The notes under the pieces are model-generated. The model was not told the DNA's origin. It did no database searches and saw only the letters and a list, made by a program, of their open reading frames with translations. From NCBI RefSeq assembly GCF_008831155.1, contig NZ_WBKB01000007.1, forward strand, positions 62,001 to 126,000: a stretch of DNA of 64,000 nucleotides. Direction: 5' to 3'. This DNA is from Gulosibacter chungangensis (GTDB lineage: Bacteria > Actinomycetota > Actinomycetes > Actinomycetales > Microbacteriaceae). This document shows, piece by piece, positions 1-8,939 of the stretch; position 1 is the first letter of the stretch; every line of letters starts with the position of its first letter. Made by a program: the position numbers and the translations under genes.

Positions 1-1
1 C

Positions 2-931
2 CCCGCCATCACCCTCGTGCTCTGGCAAACCATCGCCCTTGCGGGTGGTTTTTCGATGCTCAGTTCATTGCTGCTGTTTGGGCTCGCACCCTTTGGTGAT
101 TCCCTCGCTCCCGCAATTACCAACTTCTTGGGGCGGACCTTCGACGGCAGCCTCTGGGTGGGTGACTTTCCGCACGGATTTGGCTTTCCGCACGCCGGGG
201 CGCTGTGTTTGGCGGCGTTGCTATTCGCGCATCTCATCTTGAACCTCATCACGACCACCACGCGCACCATTCGTCAGCATCGACGACACCGCCAGCTCAT
301 CGAACTGCTCAGCACGCCGGTTCCCGGCCAATACAACACCCGCCAAATTGCCGCTGACGCCCCTTTCGCCTACTGCCTGCCGGGGCTGATGACCGATATG
401 ACCGTCGTTTCGGAAGGGCTTGTCCGCCAGCTCACCGACGAGCAACTGGATGCCGTGATTGCCCACGAGCGCGCCCACCTGGAGCAGCGCCACACGGTCG
501 TACTGACGGTGTTTGCGGCGTGGGCAAACGCGCTGCCGTGGTTCCCCATTGCCAACCGCGCGCAGCAGTCGATTGCACTGCTCATTGAAATGCTCGCCGA
601 CGATCTCGCATTACGGCACGTCTCACGCCAAGCGCTGATCGAGGCGGTTCAAGTTGTCGCGCTCGGACAGCAAACCTCGCCGGGTGCTGCATTGCACGGC
701 GAGGTCAACACGCGTGCAGTGCGGACCGCGCAGCACACGGGCAGTGCGCCGGAGAGCTGGCTGCGTCGCATGGTGAAACTGCTGTGGGCCGCACCGCCGA
801 TAGAAAATCCAGTGGGACGGCGGGTGGAGCGACTCTTAGCCGCTCCACAACCGCTCGAGGTTGGGCCGCGCGTGCTCGTCCTCGGCGGCAGTGTTCTGCT
901 GCTCGCAGTGCCGCCTCTGACAATCTTCTAG
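2..931 (+). CDS. M56 family (BlaR1-type) membrane metallopeptidase, 5' end cut by window
   Basis: The reading frame is open to the first bases of the window, so the true start probably lies outside; an internal GTG at 17 gives 304 residues. Counting from that GTG, hydrophobic segments lie near residues 5-24 and 60-80, followed by a zinc-protease HERAH motif at 150-154 and a downstream EMLADD stretch near 193 that fits the third zinc ligand of M56 peptidases. A final hydrophobic segment closes the protein near residue 285. Family members usually sit in the membrane and often pair with a BlaI-type repressor; any such partner would be upstream, out of view. It is convergent with lepA. Confidence 0.8.
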   Translation, partial: PAITLVLWQTIALAGGFSMLSSLLLFGLAPFGDSLAPAITNFLGRTFDGSLWVGDFPHGFGFPHAGALCLAALLFAHLILNLITTTTRTIRQHRRHRQLIELLSTPVPGQYNTRQIAADAPFAYCLPGLMTDMTVVSEGLVRQLTDEQLDAVIAHERAHLEQRHTVVLTVFAAWANALPWFPIANRAQQSIALLIEMLADDLALRHVSRQALIEAVQVVALGQQTSPGAALHGEVNTRAVRTAQHTGSAPESWLRRMVKLLWAAPPIENPVGRRVERLLAAPQPLEVGPRVLVLGGSVLLLAVPPLTIF

Positions 932-961
932 CGCCGCGGCACTGCATGCGCGTTGCTCGGC

Positions 962-2818
962 CTACTTGCCCTTGGTCTCCACGTCACCCGAGAGCGCGGC
1001 AATGAAGGCTTCCTGCGGCACTTCGACACGACCGACCATCTTCATGCGCTTCTTGCCTTCCTTCTGCTTCTCCAGCAGCTTGCGCTTACGCGAAATGTCA
1101 CCGCCGTAGCACTTAGCAAGCACGTCCTTGCGGATCGCGCGGATGTTCTCACGAGCAATAATGCGCGCACCAATCGCCGCCTGAATCGGCACCTCAAACT
1201 GCTGCCTTGGGATCAGCTTGCGCAGGCGCTCGGCCATCATGGTGCCGTAAGAATAGGCGTTGTCCTTGTGCACGATCGCACTGAACGCATCCACCTTCTC
1301 GCCCTGCAGCAGGATGTCGACCTTGACGAGGTCAGCAGCCTGATCGCCAACCGGCTCATAGTCGAGCGAAGCGTAGCCCTGGGTGCGCGACTTCAGCTGG
1401 TCAAAGAAGTCAAACACAATCTCACCCAGCGGCAGCGTGTACCGAAGCTCGACGCGCTCTTCCGAGAGATAGTCCATCGAAATCAGGCTGCCGCGACGAG
1501 ACTCGCACAGTTCCATCACCTTGCCGATGTATTCCTTTGGCACCAGGATGGATGCGCGCACGACGGGTTCGCGCACCTCGGTAATCTTCCCCTCCGGGAA
1601 CTCCGAGGGGTTAGTGACGTGGTGCGTATTGCCGTCTTCGGTGACGACGTCATAGGTCACCGAAGGGGCCGTGGTGATGAGGTCGAGGTCGAACTCGCGC
1701 GAGAGTCGCTCGGTGATGATCTCCAGGTGCAATAGGCCGAGGAACCCCACCCGGAACCCAAAGCCAAGCGCGACCGAGGTCTCCGGCTCGTAGAGGAGCG
1801 CCGCATCCTCGAGCTTGAGTTTGTCGAGTGCTTCGCGAAGCTCCGGATAGTCACCCGCATCAATCGGGTAGAGCCCCGAGTACACCATCGGCTTCGGCTC
1901 AACGAAGCCAGCGAGTGCGTCAGTGGCTGGGTTCTTTGCCGCGGTGACGGTGTCACCCACACGCGATTGCCGCACATCCTTCACGCCGGTGATGAGATAG
2001 CCCACCTCACCGACGGCGAGCCCCTTCGCGGTGCGCGGTTCGGGTGCGGAGACTCCCATTTCGAGCAGATCGTGGGATGCACCCGTCGAGACCATCTGGA
2101 TCTTCTCGCCGTTGCGCAACTTGCCGTCGATCATTCGCACGTACGTCACCACGCCGCGGTACGTGTCATAGACCGAGTCGAAAATCATGGCGCGAGGGGC
2201 TGCATCCAGCTCACCCTTTGGCGCGGGTAACCGATCCACGATGACATCGAGCAGCTCTTTCACCCCGTCGCCGGTCTTCCCGGAGACGCGCAGGACATCC
2301 TCTGGCTCGCCACCGATGAGGTTGGCAATCTCCGCCGCGTAGCGCTCGGGGTCGGCCGAAGGCAGGTCGATCTTGTTGAGCACGGGGATGACTTCGAGGT
2401 CGTTCTCGAGCGCCAAATAGAGGTTCGCGAGCGTCTGAGCTTCAATCCCCTGGGCCGCATCCACCAACAGAATTGCACCCTCGCATGCCGCGAGCGACCG
2501 GGATACCTCATAGGAGAAGTCCACGTGGCCGGGCGTGTCGATCATGTTGAGGATGTAGTCCTCACCCTCGATATGCCAGGGCATGCGCACGGCTTGCGAC
2601 TTGATGGTGATCCCACGCTCGCGTTCGAGATCCATCTTGTCGAGGTATTGGGCCCGCATGACGCGATCCTCAACGGAACCCGTCAGTTGCAGCATTCGGT
2701 CAGCCAGGGTGGATTTCCCGTGGTCAATGTGAGCGATGATGCAGAAGTTTCGGATGCGCTCGGCGGGAGTTTCGAGCGGCTGCAAGATTTTCGGCGTGTT
2801 CGGCATGGTGTCTGTCAT
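962..2818 (-). CDS. lepA: Elongation factor 4 (LepA), ribosomal back-translocase GTPase
   Basis: This 618-residue protein has the full GTPase set: AHIDHGKST (G1), GITIKSQ (G2), DTPGHVDF (G3) and NKID (G4), followed by the EF-G-like and LepA-specific C-terminal domains, ending with the basic [16 protein letters not shown] stretch. LepA acts on stalled or mistranslocated ribosomes at the membrane/cytosol. The frame can be extended to a TTG at 2848, but the ATG at 2818 is preferred because family proteins start shortly before the conserved [12 protein letters not shown] segment. It is divergent from the PTS operon. Actinobacterial lepA commonly lies near rpsT and holA, as here, but with three PTS genes in between. 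Confidence 0.97.
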   Translation of the reverse strand: MTDTMPNTPKILQPLETPAERIRNFCIIAHIDHGKSTLADRMLQLTGSVEDRVMRAQYLDKMDLERERGITIKSQAVRMPWHIEGEDYILNMIDTPGHVDFSYEVSRSLAACEGAILLVDAAQGIEAQTLANLYLALENDLEVIPVLNKIDLPSADPERYAAEIANLIGGEPEDVLRVSGKTGDGVKELLDVIVDRLPAPKGELDAAPRAMIFDSVYDTYRGVVTYVRMIDGKLRNGEKIQMVSTGASHDLLEMGVSAPEPRTAKGLAVGEVGYLITGVKDVRQSRVGDTVTAAKNPATDALAGFVEPKPMVYSGLYPIDAGDYPELREALDKLKLEDAALLYEPETSVALGFGFRVGFLGLLHLEIITERLSREFDLDLITTAPSVTYDVVTEDGNTHHVTNPSEFPEGKITEVREPVVRASILVPKEYIGKVMELCESRRGSLISMDYLSEERVELRYTLPLGEIVFDFFDQLKSRTQGYASLDYEPVGDQAADLVKVDILLQGEKVDAFSAIVHKDNAYSYGTMMAERLRKLIPRQQFEVPIQAAIGARIIARENIRAIRKDVLAKCYGGDISRKRKLLEKQKEGKKRMKMVGRVEVPQEAFIAALSGDVETKGK

Positions 2819-2930
2819 TGTCCCACGAACTGAGACATGAGTAAGCAACGCACAACAAGACCACTGATTTTCCTATTACTGAAGTAAACTTGACCCTAAT
2901 TATCCCAGATCAATCGCGAATAGGACGACC

Positions 2931-3374
2931 ATGTCCGACGATGTCCTTCCAGCATCCGCAATCCGATTCAACGCCGAAGCGAGTAACTGGCAACAAGCCA
3001 TCACGATCAGTGGTGATCTACTCGTCGAAAGCGGCGCCACGACAGAGGACTACACCGCAGCAATGGTGCAGACCGTCGAGGAGCTTGGCCCCTATATGGT
3101 CATCGCCCCGGGGTTCGCACTCGCGCACGCAAGACCCTCTGAAGCGGTACACCACACTGGTCTGAGCTGGGTCACCCTCGCCCAGCCGGTGGAGTTTGGT
3201 AGTGAGGCCAACGACCCGGTCGACCTCGTGGTTGGCCTCGCCGCGCTCGACCACGACTCACACATTCAAGTGATGTCGAAACTGGCTCGCGTGTTGGCGA
3301 CCCCGGAAGTACTCGCGCGGCTACGCGCATCCAACGACCCCGAAGAGATCCGCGCAGCCCTGCTCGGTGAATAG
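2931..3374 (+). CDS. ulaC: PTS sugar transporter subunit EIIA, ascorbate/UlaC type
   Basis: The 147-residue protein has the EIIA type-2 fold signature, with the phosphoacceptor histidine at His66 in GFALAHARP. EIIA takes phosphate from HPr and hands it to the EIIB encoded 24 bases downstream. First gene of a three-gene operon (EIIA-EIIB-EIIC). The order and families match the L-ascorbate (Ula/Sga) system, but the substrate is inferred from family only: no ascorbate catabolic genes (ulaD, ulaE, ulaF, ulaG) or regulator lie beside it, so another sugar acid is possible. Confidence 0.85.
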   Translation: MSDDVLPASAIRFNAEASNWQQAITISGDLLVESGATTEDYTAAMVQTVEELGPYMVIAPGFALAHARPSEAVHHTGLSWVTLAQPVEFGSEANDPVDLVVGLAALDHDSHIQVMSKLARVLATPEVLARLRASNDPEEIRAALLGE

Positions 3375-3398
3375 CGGGAACAGTAATTAAGGAGCAGC

Positions 3399-3674
3399 AT
3401 GAAAATCATCGCAGTGTGTGGCATGGGTATCGGCACCTCGGTACTCCTCAAAATGAACATCGACCAGGCACTCGAAACCCTCGGCATTGAGGGCGACGTC
3501 GAGGCCGCCGACATTTCCTCGGCTCGCGGCGCGGCGGCAAGTGCCGACCTCGTCATGACCAGCAGCGAACTCGTAGAGCAGCTGGGCGACATCGACACCC
3601 CGATCATCGTGGTCGACAACTTCGTCGACCAGGCCGAGGTGCAAGAAAAGCTCCAGCAGGGGCTGAACCTGTAA
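3399..3674 (+). CDS. ulaB: PTS sugar transporter subunit EIIB, ascorbate/UlaB type
   Basis: This 91-residue cytosolic phosphocarrier opens with MKIIAVCGMGIGTS; Cys7 in the P-loop-like CGMGIGTS is the expected phosphocysteine. It relays phosphate from EIIA to the incoming sugar in EIIC. A good ribosome binding site (AAGGAG) precedes the ATG. It lies between the EIIA and EIIC genes on the same strand with short gaps, so one transcript is expected. Confidence 0.88.
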   Translation: MKIIAVCGMGIGTSVLLKMNIDQALETLGIEGDVEAADISSARGAAASADLVMTSSELVEQLGDIDTPIIVVDNFVDQAEVQEKLQQGLNL

Positions 3675-3720
3675 CCATCCCGGCGCCGGTGAGTTGCGCC
3701 AGAAAGTAAAGGTGATCAAG

Positions 3721-5241
3721 GTGGACTGGCTAGTCGTCATTCTTGAATTCATCGGACAACAGATTCTGAACGTGCCGGCGTACCTCGTCGGCATCATCGT
3801 CGCAATCGGCCTTATCGCACTCAAAAAGAGTGCCGGCCAAGTCATTGGCGGGGCGCTCAAGGCCACGCTTGGCTTCCTGATTCTGGGAGCTGGCGCGGGC
3901 GTTGTCGTAGCAGCCCTCGACCCGCTCGGCGGACTTGTGCTCGCCGTTACCGGCGCCGAAGGGGTGGTCCCCACCAATGAAGTGATCACCGCAATGGCAG
4001 CCGAGCAATTCGGCGCCGCGAGCGCCTATATTCTCGCGATCGGGTTTGTGCTCATGCTGCTGATCGCCCGCTTCACGCCCCTGAACTACGTCTTCCTCAC
4101 CGGACACCACATGGTATTCATGGCCATGATGTTGGCCGTGCTGCTGTCGATTGGCTTCGGCGCGGAGAACCTGTGGCTCTCGGTCATTGTCGGCGCGGTG
4201 CTGCTGGCAATCATGATGGTTGTGATGCCGGCCTTTGCGCAGCCGTGGACGAAACGAGTCACGGGCAATGACACCATCGCAATCGGACACTTCGGGACGG
4301 TCGGGTACATCGCTGCAGGTGCCGTCGGTCACGCAGTTGGAAAGAATTCCAAATCCACCGAAGACATCAAATTCCCGAAGGGTTTGGCGTTCCTTCGGGA
4401 TTCAATGGTCGCGACCGCACTGTCGATGGTGCTGATCTACCTCGTGTTCGCGATCTGGGGACTCATCGCCCTTGGCCCCGACGCATATCAATACATGCCC
4501 GGTTCGGAAGACGGCGGTGCGTTCATCATGAATGCGCTCATGCAAGGTCTGATGTTCGGTGTGGGTGTTTCGGTCATCCTCTACGGTGTGCGCACCTTCC
4601 TGGGTGAGCTGATCCCGGCTTTCCAGGGCATTGCGAAGAAGGTTGTGCCAGGAGCCAAGGCGGCTCTGGATATCCCGATCGTGTTCCCCTACGGCCAGAA
4701 TGCCGTGCTCATCGGCTTCATCTCCTCCTTCGTCGGTGGCTTGGTGATGCTGCTCGTGCTGGCGGTTTGGCTGGGCCCGGCCTTCGGCCTCGCGCTCATC
4801 CTGCCCGGCATGGTGCCGCACTTCTTCACCGGTGGTGGTGCCGGCGTCTACGGCAACGCAACCGGCGGTCGTCGCGGTGCGGTGCTCGGTGGTTTCGTGA
4901 ACGGTCTGATCATCACGATCTTCCCGGCCATCCTGTACCAGGTCATGGCAAGTGTGGGCCTGACCGGGTCGACCTTCGGCGACGCCGACTTTGGTTGGTT
5001 CGGCTCCCTCATCGGTTTGTCCGTCCAAGTCGATTCGGTGGCCGTTGGTGCCGTCCTCGCGCTCGTGATTGGTCTCGTGCTGCTTGTGCTTGCTATTCTT
5101 TGGCAGGTCCGGGTGGTCAACAAGGGCTGGATCCCGGGCGAAGCGCATCAGCAGTTCGTGGATGAGCAGCGGGCAGCAGTGAAGGCTGCGGAGAAAGCCG
5201 CGGCCGAACAGGCGAAGAAGTCCCGAGCCTCGGAGAATTGA
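3721..5241 (+). CDS. ulaA: PTS transporter subunit EIIC, ascorbate/UlaA (SgaT) family
   Basis: About 506 residues with many hydrophobic helices (for example residues 20-50, 90-135, 140-170) and the family-typical stretch FPYGQNAVLIGF followed by HFFTGGGAGVYGNATGG. This is the membrane channel/translocator of the ascorbate-type PTS. GTG at 3721 is chosen because an AAAGGTGATC Shine-Dalgarno lies at ideal spacing; a TTG at 3694 in the same frame is possible. The C-terminal tail after the last helix is Ala/Lys-rich. Third gene of the EIIA-EIIB-EIIC operon. Confidence 0.88.
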   Translation: MDWLVVILEFIGQQILNVPAYLVGIIVAIGLIALKKSAGQVIGGALKATLGFLILGAGAGVVVAALDPLGGLVLAVTGAEGVVPTNEVITAMAAEQFGAASAYILAIGFVLMLLIARFTPLNYVFLTGHHMVFMAMMLAVLLSIGFGAENLWLSVIVGAVLLAIMMVVMPAFAQPWTKRVTGNDTIAIGHFGTVGYIAAGAVGHAVGKNSKSTEDIKFPKGLAFLRDSMVATALSMVLIYLVFAIWGLIALGPDAYQYMPGSEDGGAFIMNALMQGLMFGVGVSVILYGVRTFLGELIPAFQGIAKKVVPGAKAALDIPIVFPYGQNAVLIGFISSFVGGLVMLLVLAVWLGPAFGLALILPGMVPHFFTGGGAGVYGNATGGRRGAVLGGFVNGLIITIFPAILYQVMASVGLTGSTFGDADFGWFGSLIGLSVQVDSVAVGAVLALVIGLVLLVLAILWQVRVVNKGWIPGEAHQQFVDEQRAAVKAAEKAAAEQAKKSRASEN

Positions 5242-5254
5242 TCACGGAAATGCG

Positions 5255-5282
5255 TTGCATCGGGCTGGGGTACTGGTAAGAT
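5255..5282 (+). promoter_or_regulatory. Predicted rpsT promoter
   Basis: A TTGCAT -35 (5255-5260) and a TAAGAT -10 (5277-5282) are 16 bases apart, upstream of rpsT, giving a leader of about 95 bases. The same -10 hexamer occurs before rplU in this window. It implies rpsT is transcribed apart from the PTS operon. Confidence 0.5.
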
Positions 5283-5384
5283 TTTGCTTTGGCTTACGCG
5301 TACCCCACTCGACGCGATGCGCCTCGCGGTCCCTCTACCCGCAGGGCGTGAAGTTCATATTTCATTTCCAGGAAAGATTTAACG

Positions 5385-5651
5385 TTGGCAAACATCAAGT
5401 CGAAGATCAAGCGCATTGGCACCAACCGCAAGGCAACCGAGCGCAACCGTGCGTACAAGTCGGAGCTGCGCACCGTCATCCGCAACGTCCGCCGCGCAGT
5501 TGAGGCTGGCGAGGTAGAGCAGGCACAGACCGCTCTCGCACTCGCTTCGAAGAAGCTCGACAAGGCAGTCTCGAAGGGTGTCATCCACAAGAACCAGGCG
5601 AAGAACCGTAAGTCGGCAATCGCCAAGCAGGTTGCTGCGCTGAGCAAGTAA
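5385..5651 (+). CDS. rpsT: 30S ribosomal protein S20
   Basis: This small basic 88-residue protein begins [21 protein letters not shown] and ends [16 protein letters not shown], the standard S20 pattern. S20 binds 16S rRNA early in assembly. Translation starts at a TTG at 5385, preceded by AGGAAAG; the TTG start is a common feature of rpsT and is linked in Escherichia coli to S20 autoregulation. A strong terminator follows directly. Confidence 0.97.
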   Translation: MANIKSKIKRIGTNRKATERNRAYKSELRTVIRNVRRAVEAGEVEQAQTALALASKKLDKAVSKGVIHKNQAKNRKSAIAKQVAALSK

Positions 5652-5677
5652 AGCTGAGCAAGTACACAGGTACTTTT

Positions 5678-5718
5678 CGGTGGGGCCCCGGTCACTGTGA
5701 CCGGGGCCCCACCGTTTT
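5678..5718 (+). terminator. Rho-independent terminator after rpsT
   Basis: A 17-bp perfect stem (arms 5678-5694 and 5698-5714) with a 3-base loop is followed by TTTT. The arms are very G+C-rich (GGTGGGGCCCCGGTCA type). The T run lies only on the plus-strand side, so it serves rpsT. Confidence 0.9.
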
Positions 5719-5799
5719 CCCATTGCGGCAGGTGTGTTTTCACGTCTCCGCAGACGGGTTTTTCATTTCCGGGCCGAATCTAGAGATCCTCAACCGCGA

Positions 5800-6498
5800 T
5801 TAGCTGCGACCAGGTTTGACCGGGAATTCCCGTTCGCGCGACCAGGGTTCGGCCCAGCCGACACCGTCGAAGATGCTCGATAACAGCATCCCGGTGAAGC
5901 CCCACACAATGTCGCCACCAAACCGCGCCGGCAGCTGGAAGGCTGCCCCACGGAATGTGCGGGATTCGTGTTGCAGCACCGATACTCCCCGCGCTGCCGG
6001 GTTCAAGAGGTCTGCTACTGGAACTCTCATCACCTCGTGCGATTCGCTTTGATCGGCACGCACCGGGCTTGTCCTGCGCCACCAACCAATCACCGGGGTG
6101 ACGAGGTTATTGCTCACCTGCATATAGGTCGGGGTGAGTGTGCCAAGTATGTCCACGCCCGCGGGGTCGAGCCCGGTTTCCTCTTCTGCTTCGCGCAACG
6201 CGGTCGCAATTTCATCGGCGTCACCGGGTTCTGCGCCGCCGCCTGGAAACGCGATCTGCCCCGGATGATGGCGCATGTGCGCGGCCCGGCGAGTGAGCAA
6301 GACATCGAGGTCATCCGAGACACTGCTGCAGTGCGCCTCGGCATCGACATCATCGAGCTCGCCAAAGAGTATTAACACGGCAGAGTGTCGCGGCGATTCG
6401 CCGGATGTCGGTAGCCCCTGGGACGAGTAGTCAATACCACAGGTGCGCTCGAGGCCCTCTTCGAGCTGGATGCGTGCGGCTGGCTTGCTGATGGTCAC
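5800..6498 (-). CDS. NUDIX hydrolase, CoA pyrophosphatase (NudL) type
   Basis: The 232-residue protein has a Nudix box at about residues 86-110 with the metal-binding REAEEE at 102-107. It is preceded by LLTRRAAHMRHHPGQIAFPGG, which matches the UPF0035 signature of CoA pyrophosphatases. These enzymes cleave CoA to 4'-phosphopantetheine and 3',5'-ADP. The gene follows holA on the same strand with a 69-base gap, so co-transcription is plausible. Substrate is inferred from the signature. Confidence 0.85.
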   Translation of the reverse strand: MTISKPAARIQLEEGLERTCGIDYSSQGLPTSGESPRHSAVLILFGELDDVDAEAHCSSVSDDLDVLLTRRAAHMRHHPGQIAFPGGGAEPGDADEIATALREAEEETGLDPAGVDILGTLTPTYMQVSNNLVTPVIGWWRRTSPVRADQSESHEVMRVPVADLLNPAARGVSVLQHESRTFRGAAFQLPARFGGDIVWGFTGMLLSSIFDGVGWAEPWSREREFPVKPGRS

Positions 6499-6567
6499 TC
6501 CCCCACCATAATTCCCCGGGCGTCAACGACGGCTGCGGCCTCCGACCTGCGGCGTGGCTGCACCGAG

Positions 6568-7596
6568 CTACGCGCGGCTGAAATCCCTCGAGGCGACGCA
6601 GCGCACGAGCCGCTCGACGGCGTACTCCGGCGACCGCGAACCACCTTTCACGAGGTGATCGGTTTCGGCCACAAGCATGATTGCGTTTGCAAGTTCTGGC
6701 TCGCTCCAACCGCGAGATTCTCGACGGGCCTGGCCGATCTGCCAGGGTGCACCGCCGACGAGCTTGGCGACCTGCGCATCCGAACCGCCGAGACCGTAGA
6801 CCTTTGCCATCATCCGCAGTTTCATGGCGAAGGCGGCGACGATCGGTACCGCATTGAGTCCGGTGTCAAGGCCCGACCGCACCAACAGCAAGGCCTCAGC
6901 GAGACGCCCGGCGATCGCGCTGTCAGCGATCTTGAACCCGGTGGTCTCGACGCGGCCACCGTAGTAGCGCTCGACGAGTTCCGCGGTGATATCCTCATCA
7001 CCGGAGACGCTCATCAGCTGTCGGCACGCCGCCGCAAGCTCGGCGAGGTCGTTGCTGAAGGCCGCGACGAGCGCCTGCACCGCCTGCGGTTCGGCACGCC
7101 GCCGCTGCGAGCGGAACTCCGCCATCGTGAAGTCAAAAAGTTCATTCGCTTTAAGTGCGAGACAGGGAATTTCGATCGCATCCGGCATTGCGCGGACGGT
7201 ATCGAGCAGCTTTTTGCCGCGCACTCCGGAGGCATGGCGAAGAATGAGGGTGGTGCCTTCAATGGGCGCTTCGACGTAGGCCAATGCTTCCTGCAAGAAC
7301 GCATCCACCGTCTGATGCACCCGGTCGGCGATCACAAGTCGCGGCTCCATAAATAGCGATGGGCTCACCAGAGTCGTAAGTTCACCTGGTGCATAAGAAG
7401 AAGCATCCAGTTCGTGAACCTCGAGCGATGGGTCCTCGGTGCGCAGGATCGTTCGCAGTCCGGTGATCGCTTCGGATGCGAAGAAATCTTCGGGCCCCGA
7501 AACAAGCACCACCGGTGCCGGTCGCACCTCACGCCAATGCACCTGCGGGATGCGCGATTTTGTGCTCGCCTTGCCGCGCCCCTTTGTTGCTGCCAC
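6568..7596 (-). CDS. holA: DNA polymerase III subunit delta
   Basis: At 342 residues this has the usual delta length. The N-terminal part (PVVLVSGPEDFFASEAITGLR) is the degenerate AAA+ domain seen in HolA, with no functional Walker A, and the C-terminal helical collar ends EYAVERLVRCVA. Delta opens the beta clamp in the clamp-loader complex. The N-terminal Lys/Arg-rich leader is typical of actinobacterial HolA. In relatives holA follows comEC directly; here an oppositely oriented acyl-CoA dehydrogenase gene separates them. Confidence 0.93.
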   Translation of the reverse strand: MAATKGRGKASTKSRIPQVHWREVRPAPVVLVSGPEDFFASEAITGLRTILRTEDPSLEVHELDASSYAPGELTTLVSPSLFMEPRLVIADRVHQTVDAFLQEALAYVEAPIEGTTLILRHASGVRGKKLLDTVRAMPDAIEIPCLALKANELFDFTMAEFRSQRRRAEPQAVQALVAAFSNDLAELAAACRQLMSVSGDEDITAELVERYYGGRVETTGFKIADSAIAGRLAEALLLVRSGLDTGLNAVPIVAAFAMKLRMMAKVYGLGGSDAQVAKLVGGAPWQIGQARRESRGWSEPELANAIMLVAETDHLVKGGSRSPEYAVERLVRCVASRDFSRA

Positions 7597-7753
7597 TTGG
7601 CCTCCTAACCGACCTCAATGGTACGGGAGGTGCCGACATCATCGGATCGCTATCCACACTGGGACTCACCAAGAATGTCCGTGGCTTGTGGCACGCTTGA
7701 GACAAGGCACAGTGAGCGTCGTAGCTCGCTGCAGGACGCGAGGGGGCAGCAGG

Positions 7754-8932
7754 ATGAACGATCGGGTTTTCGACGCCGCAAGCGACTATTACGATCTGTT
7801 TTCGGATGTCACGGGTGAGGATGCTGCGGCTTGGGCCCGTGCTCGCCAGTTCGGCGCAGAGATCCTGCCGAGCATCAACGATCACTGGCAGCACGGCGAG
7901 TATCCGCTGGAGTTTGTTCGCCGGATGGGTGAGCTGGATCTGTTCATTGACGGTCTCGATATTCCCGGTCACGCGAAGCTTTCGCCGCTCGGCGCGGGGC
8001 TCGTGACCATGGAGCTGTCACGAGCGGACGGTTCTATGAGCACGGTGCTGGCGGTTCAGGGTGGGCTGGCGCTGCGCTGCGTGATGCTCTATGGCACGCC
8101 GGAACAGCAGGCGAAATGGGCAAGCCCCATCGCATCCGGTCGAGTACTCGGGTCGTTCGCGTTGACGGAGCCACAACACGGTTCGGATTCGGTGAGCCTC
8201 GAAACTTCCGCTCGGCGCGAGGGCGATGACTGGATTATCAACGGCGAAAAACGTTGGATCGGCAACGGTAGCTCGGGCGGTGTGACCGTAGTCTGGGCCC
8301 GCGCATCGGATACCGGCGAGGTCAATGCCTTCCTCGTGGAACAAGACCTGCCCGGGTATGACGCCGAACGCATCCGCGGAAAAGCTGCGATGCGCGCGAT
8401 CGATCAAGCCGCGATCACCTTCCGTGATGTGCGGGTGCCGGAGTCGGCCCGGCTCCCCGGTGCAACGTCCTTCAAGGACACCACCCGCGTGCTATCAGCC
8501 ACCCGCAGCAGCGTTGCCTGGTCGGCACTGGGGCATGCCACCGCCTGCTTTGAGATCGCACTCGAACATGCCAAGACCCGCGAGCAGTTCGGCCGACCCC
8601 TCGCGAAATCGCAGATTATTCAGCAGCGGCTCGCCAATATGTCGATGCAGCTGACGACCATGCAACTGCACTGCCGTCGGATCGCTGAGCTCGAACGCGA
8701 GGGCAAGCTCGATGCGACCCGCGCATCCATGGCGAAAGTGAATAACACCCGGCTCGCGCGAGCCATCGCATCCGATGCCCGCGACATGCTCGGCGGCAAC
8801 GGCATCCTGCTCGAACGGCACGTGATCCGGCACCTGCTCGACATCGAAGCTATCCACACTTACGAGGGCACCGACACGGTGCAGTCGCTGATCGTGGGCC
8901 GCCAGCTCACGGGGATGAGCGCGTTCGTATAG
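7754..8932 (+). CDS. Acyl-CoA dehydrogenase, glutaryl-CoA dehydrogenase-like
   Basis: The 392-residue flavoprotein has the three acyl-CoA dehydrogenase domains, the FALTEPQHGSD FAD/substrate motif near residue 138, and a C-terminal YEGT with the catalytic glutamate at about 371, the position used by glutaryl- and isobutyryl-type enzymes. The ATG at 7754 is preferred over upstream in-frame starts because an AGCAGG ribosome site precedes it and the family length fits. It stands alone on the plus strand between holA and comEC and nearly abuts the comEC stop. The exact substrate cannot be told from sequence alone. Confidence 0.85.
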   Translation: MNDRVFDAASDYYDLFSDVTGEDAAAWARARQFGAEILPSINDHWQHGEYPLEFVRRMGELDLFIDGLDIPGHAKLSPLGAGLVTMELSRADGSMSTVLAVQGGLALRCVMLYGTPEQQAKWASPIASGRVLGSFALTEPQHGSDSVSLETSARREGDDWIINGEKRWIGNGSSGGVTVVWARASDTGEVNAFLVEQDLPGYDAERIRGKAAMRAIDQAAITFRDVRVPESARLPGATSFKDTTRVLSATRSSVAWSALGHATACFEIALEHAKTREQFGRPLAKSQIIQQRLANMSMQLTTMQLHCRRIAELEREGKLDATRASMAKVNNTRLARAIASDARDMLGGNGILLERHVIRHLLDIEAIHTYEGTDTVQSLIVGRQLTGMSAFV

Positions 8933-8939
8933 GTCGGCA

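Noticed and set aside
3266-3619. Minus-strand frame across the EIIA/EIIB junction
   Set aside because: Ser/Met-rich translation of antisense codons with no family and no ribosome site.
3387-5148. Three minus-strand open frames of 200-248 codons antisense to the PTS operon
   Set aside because: They are rich in His, Asp and Arg with no domains, lack ribosome sites and mirror the hydrophobic codons of the EIIB and EIIC genes.
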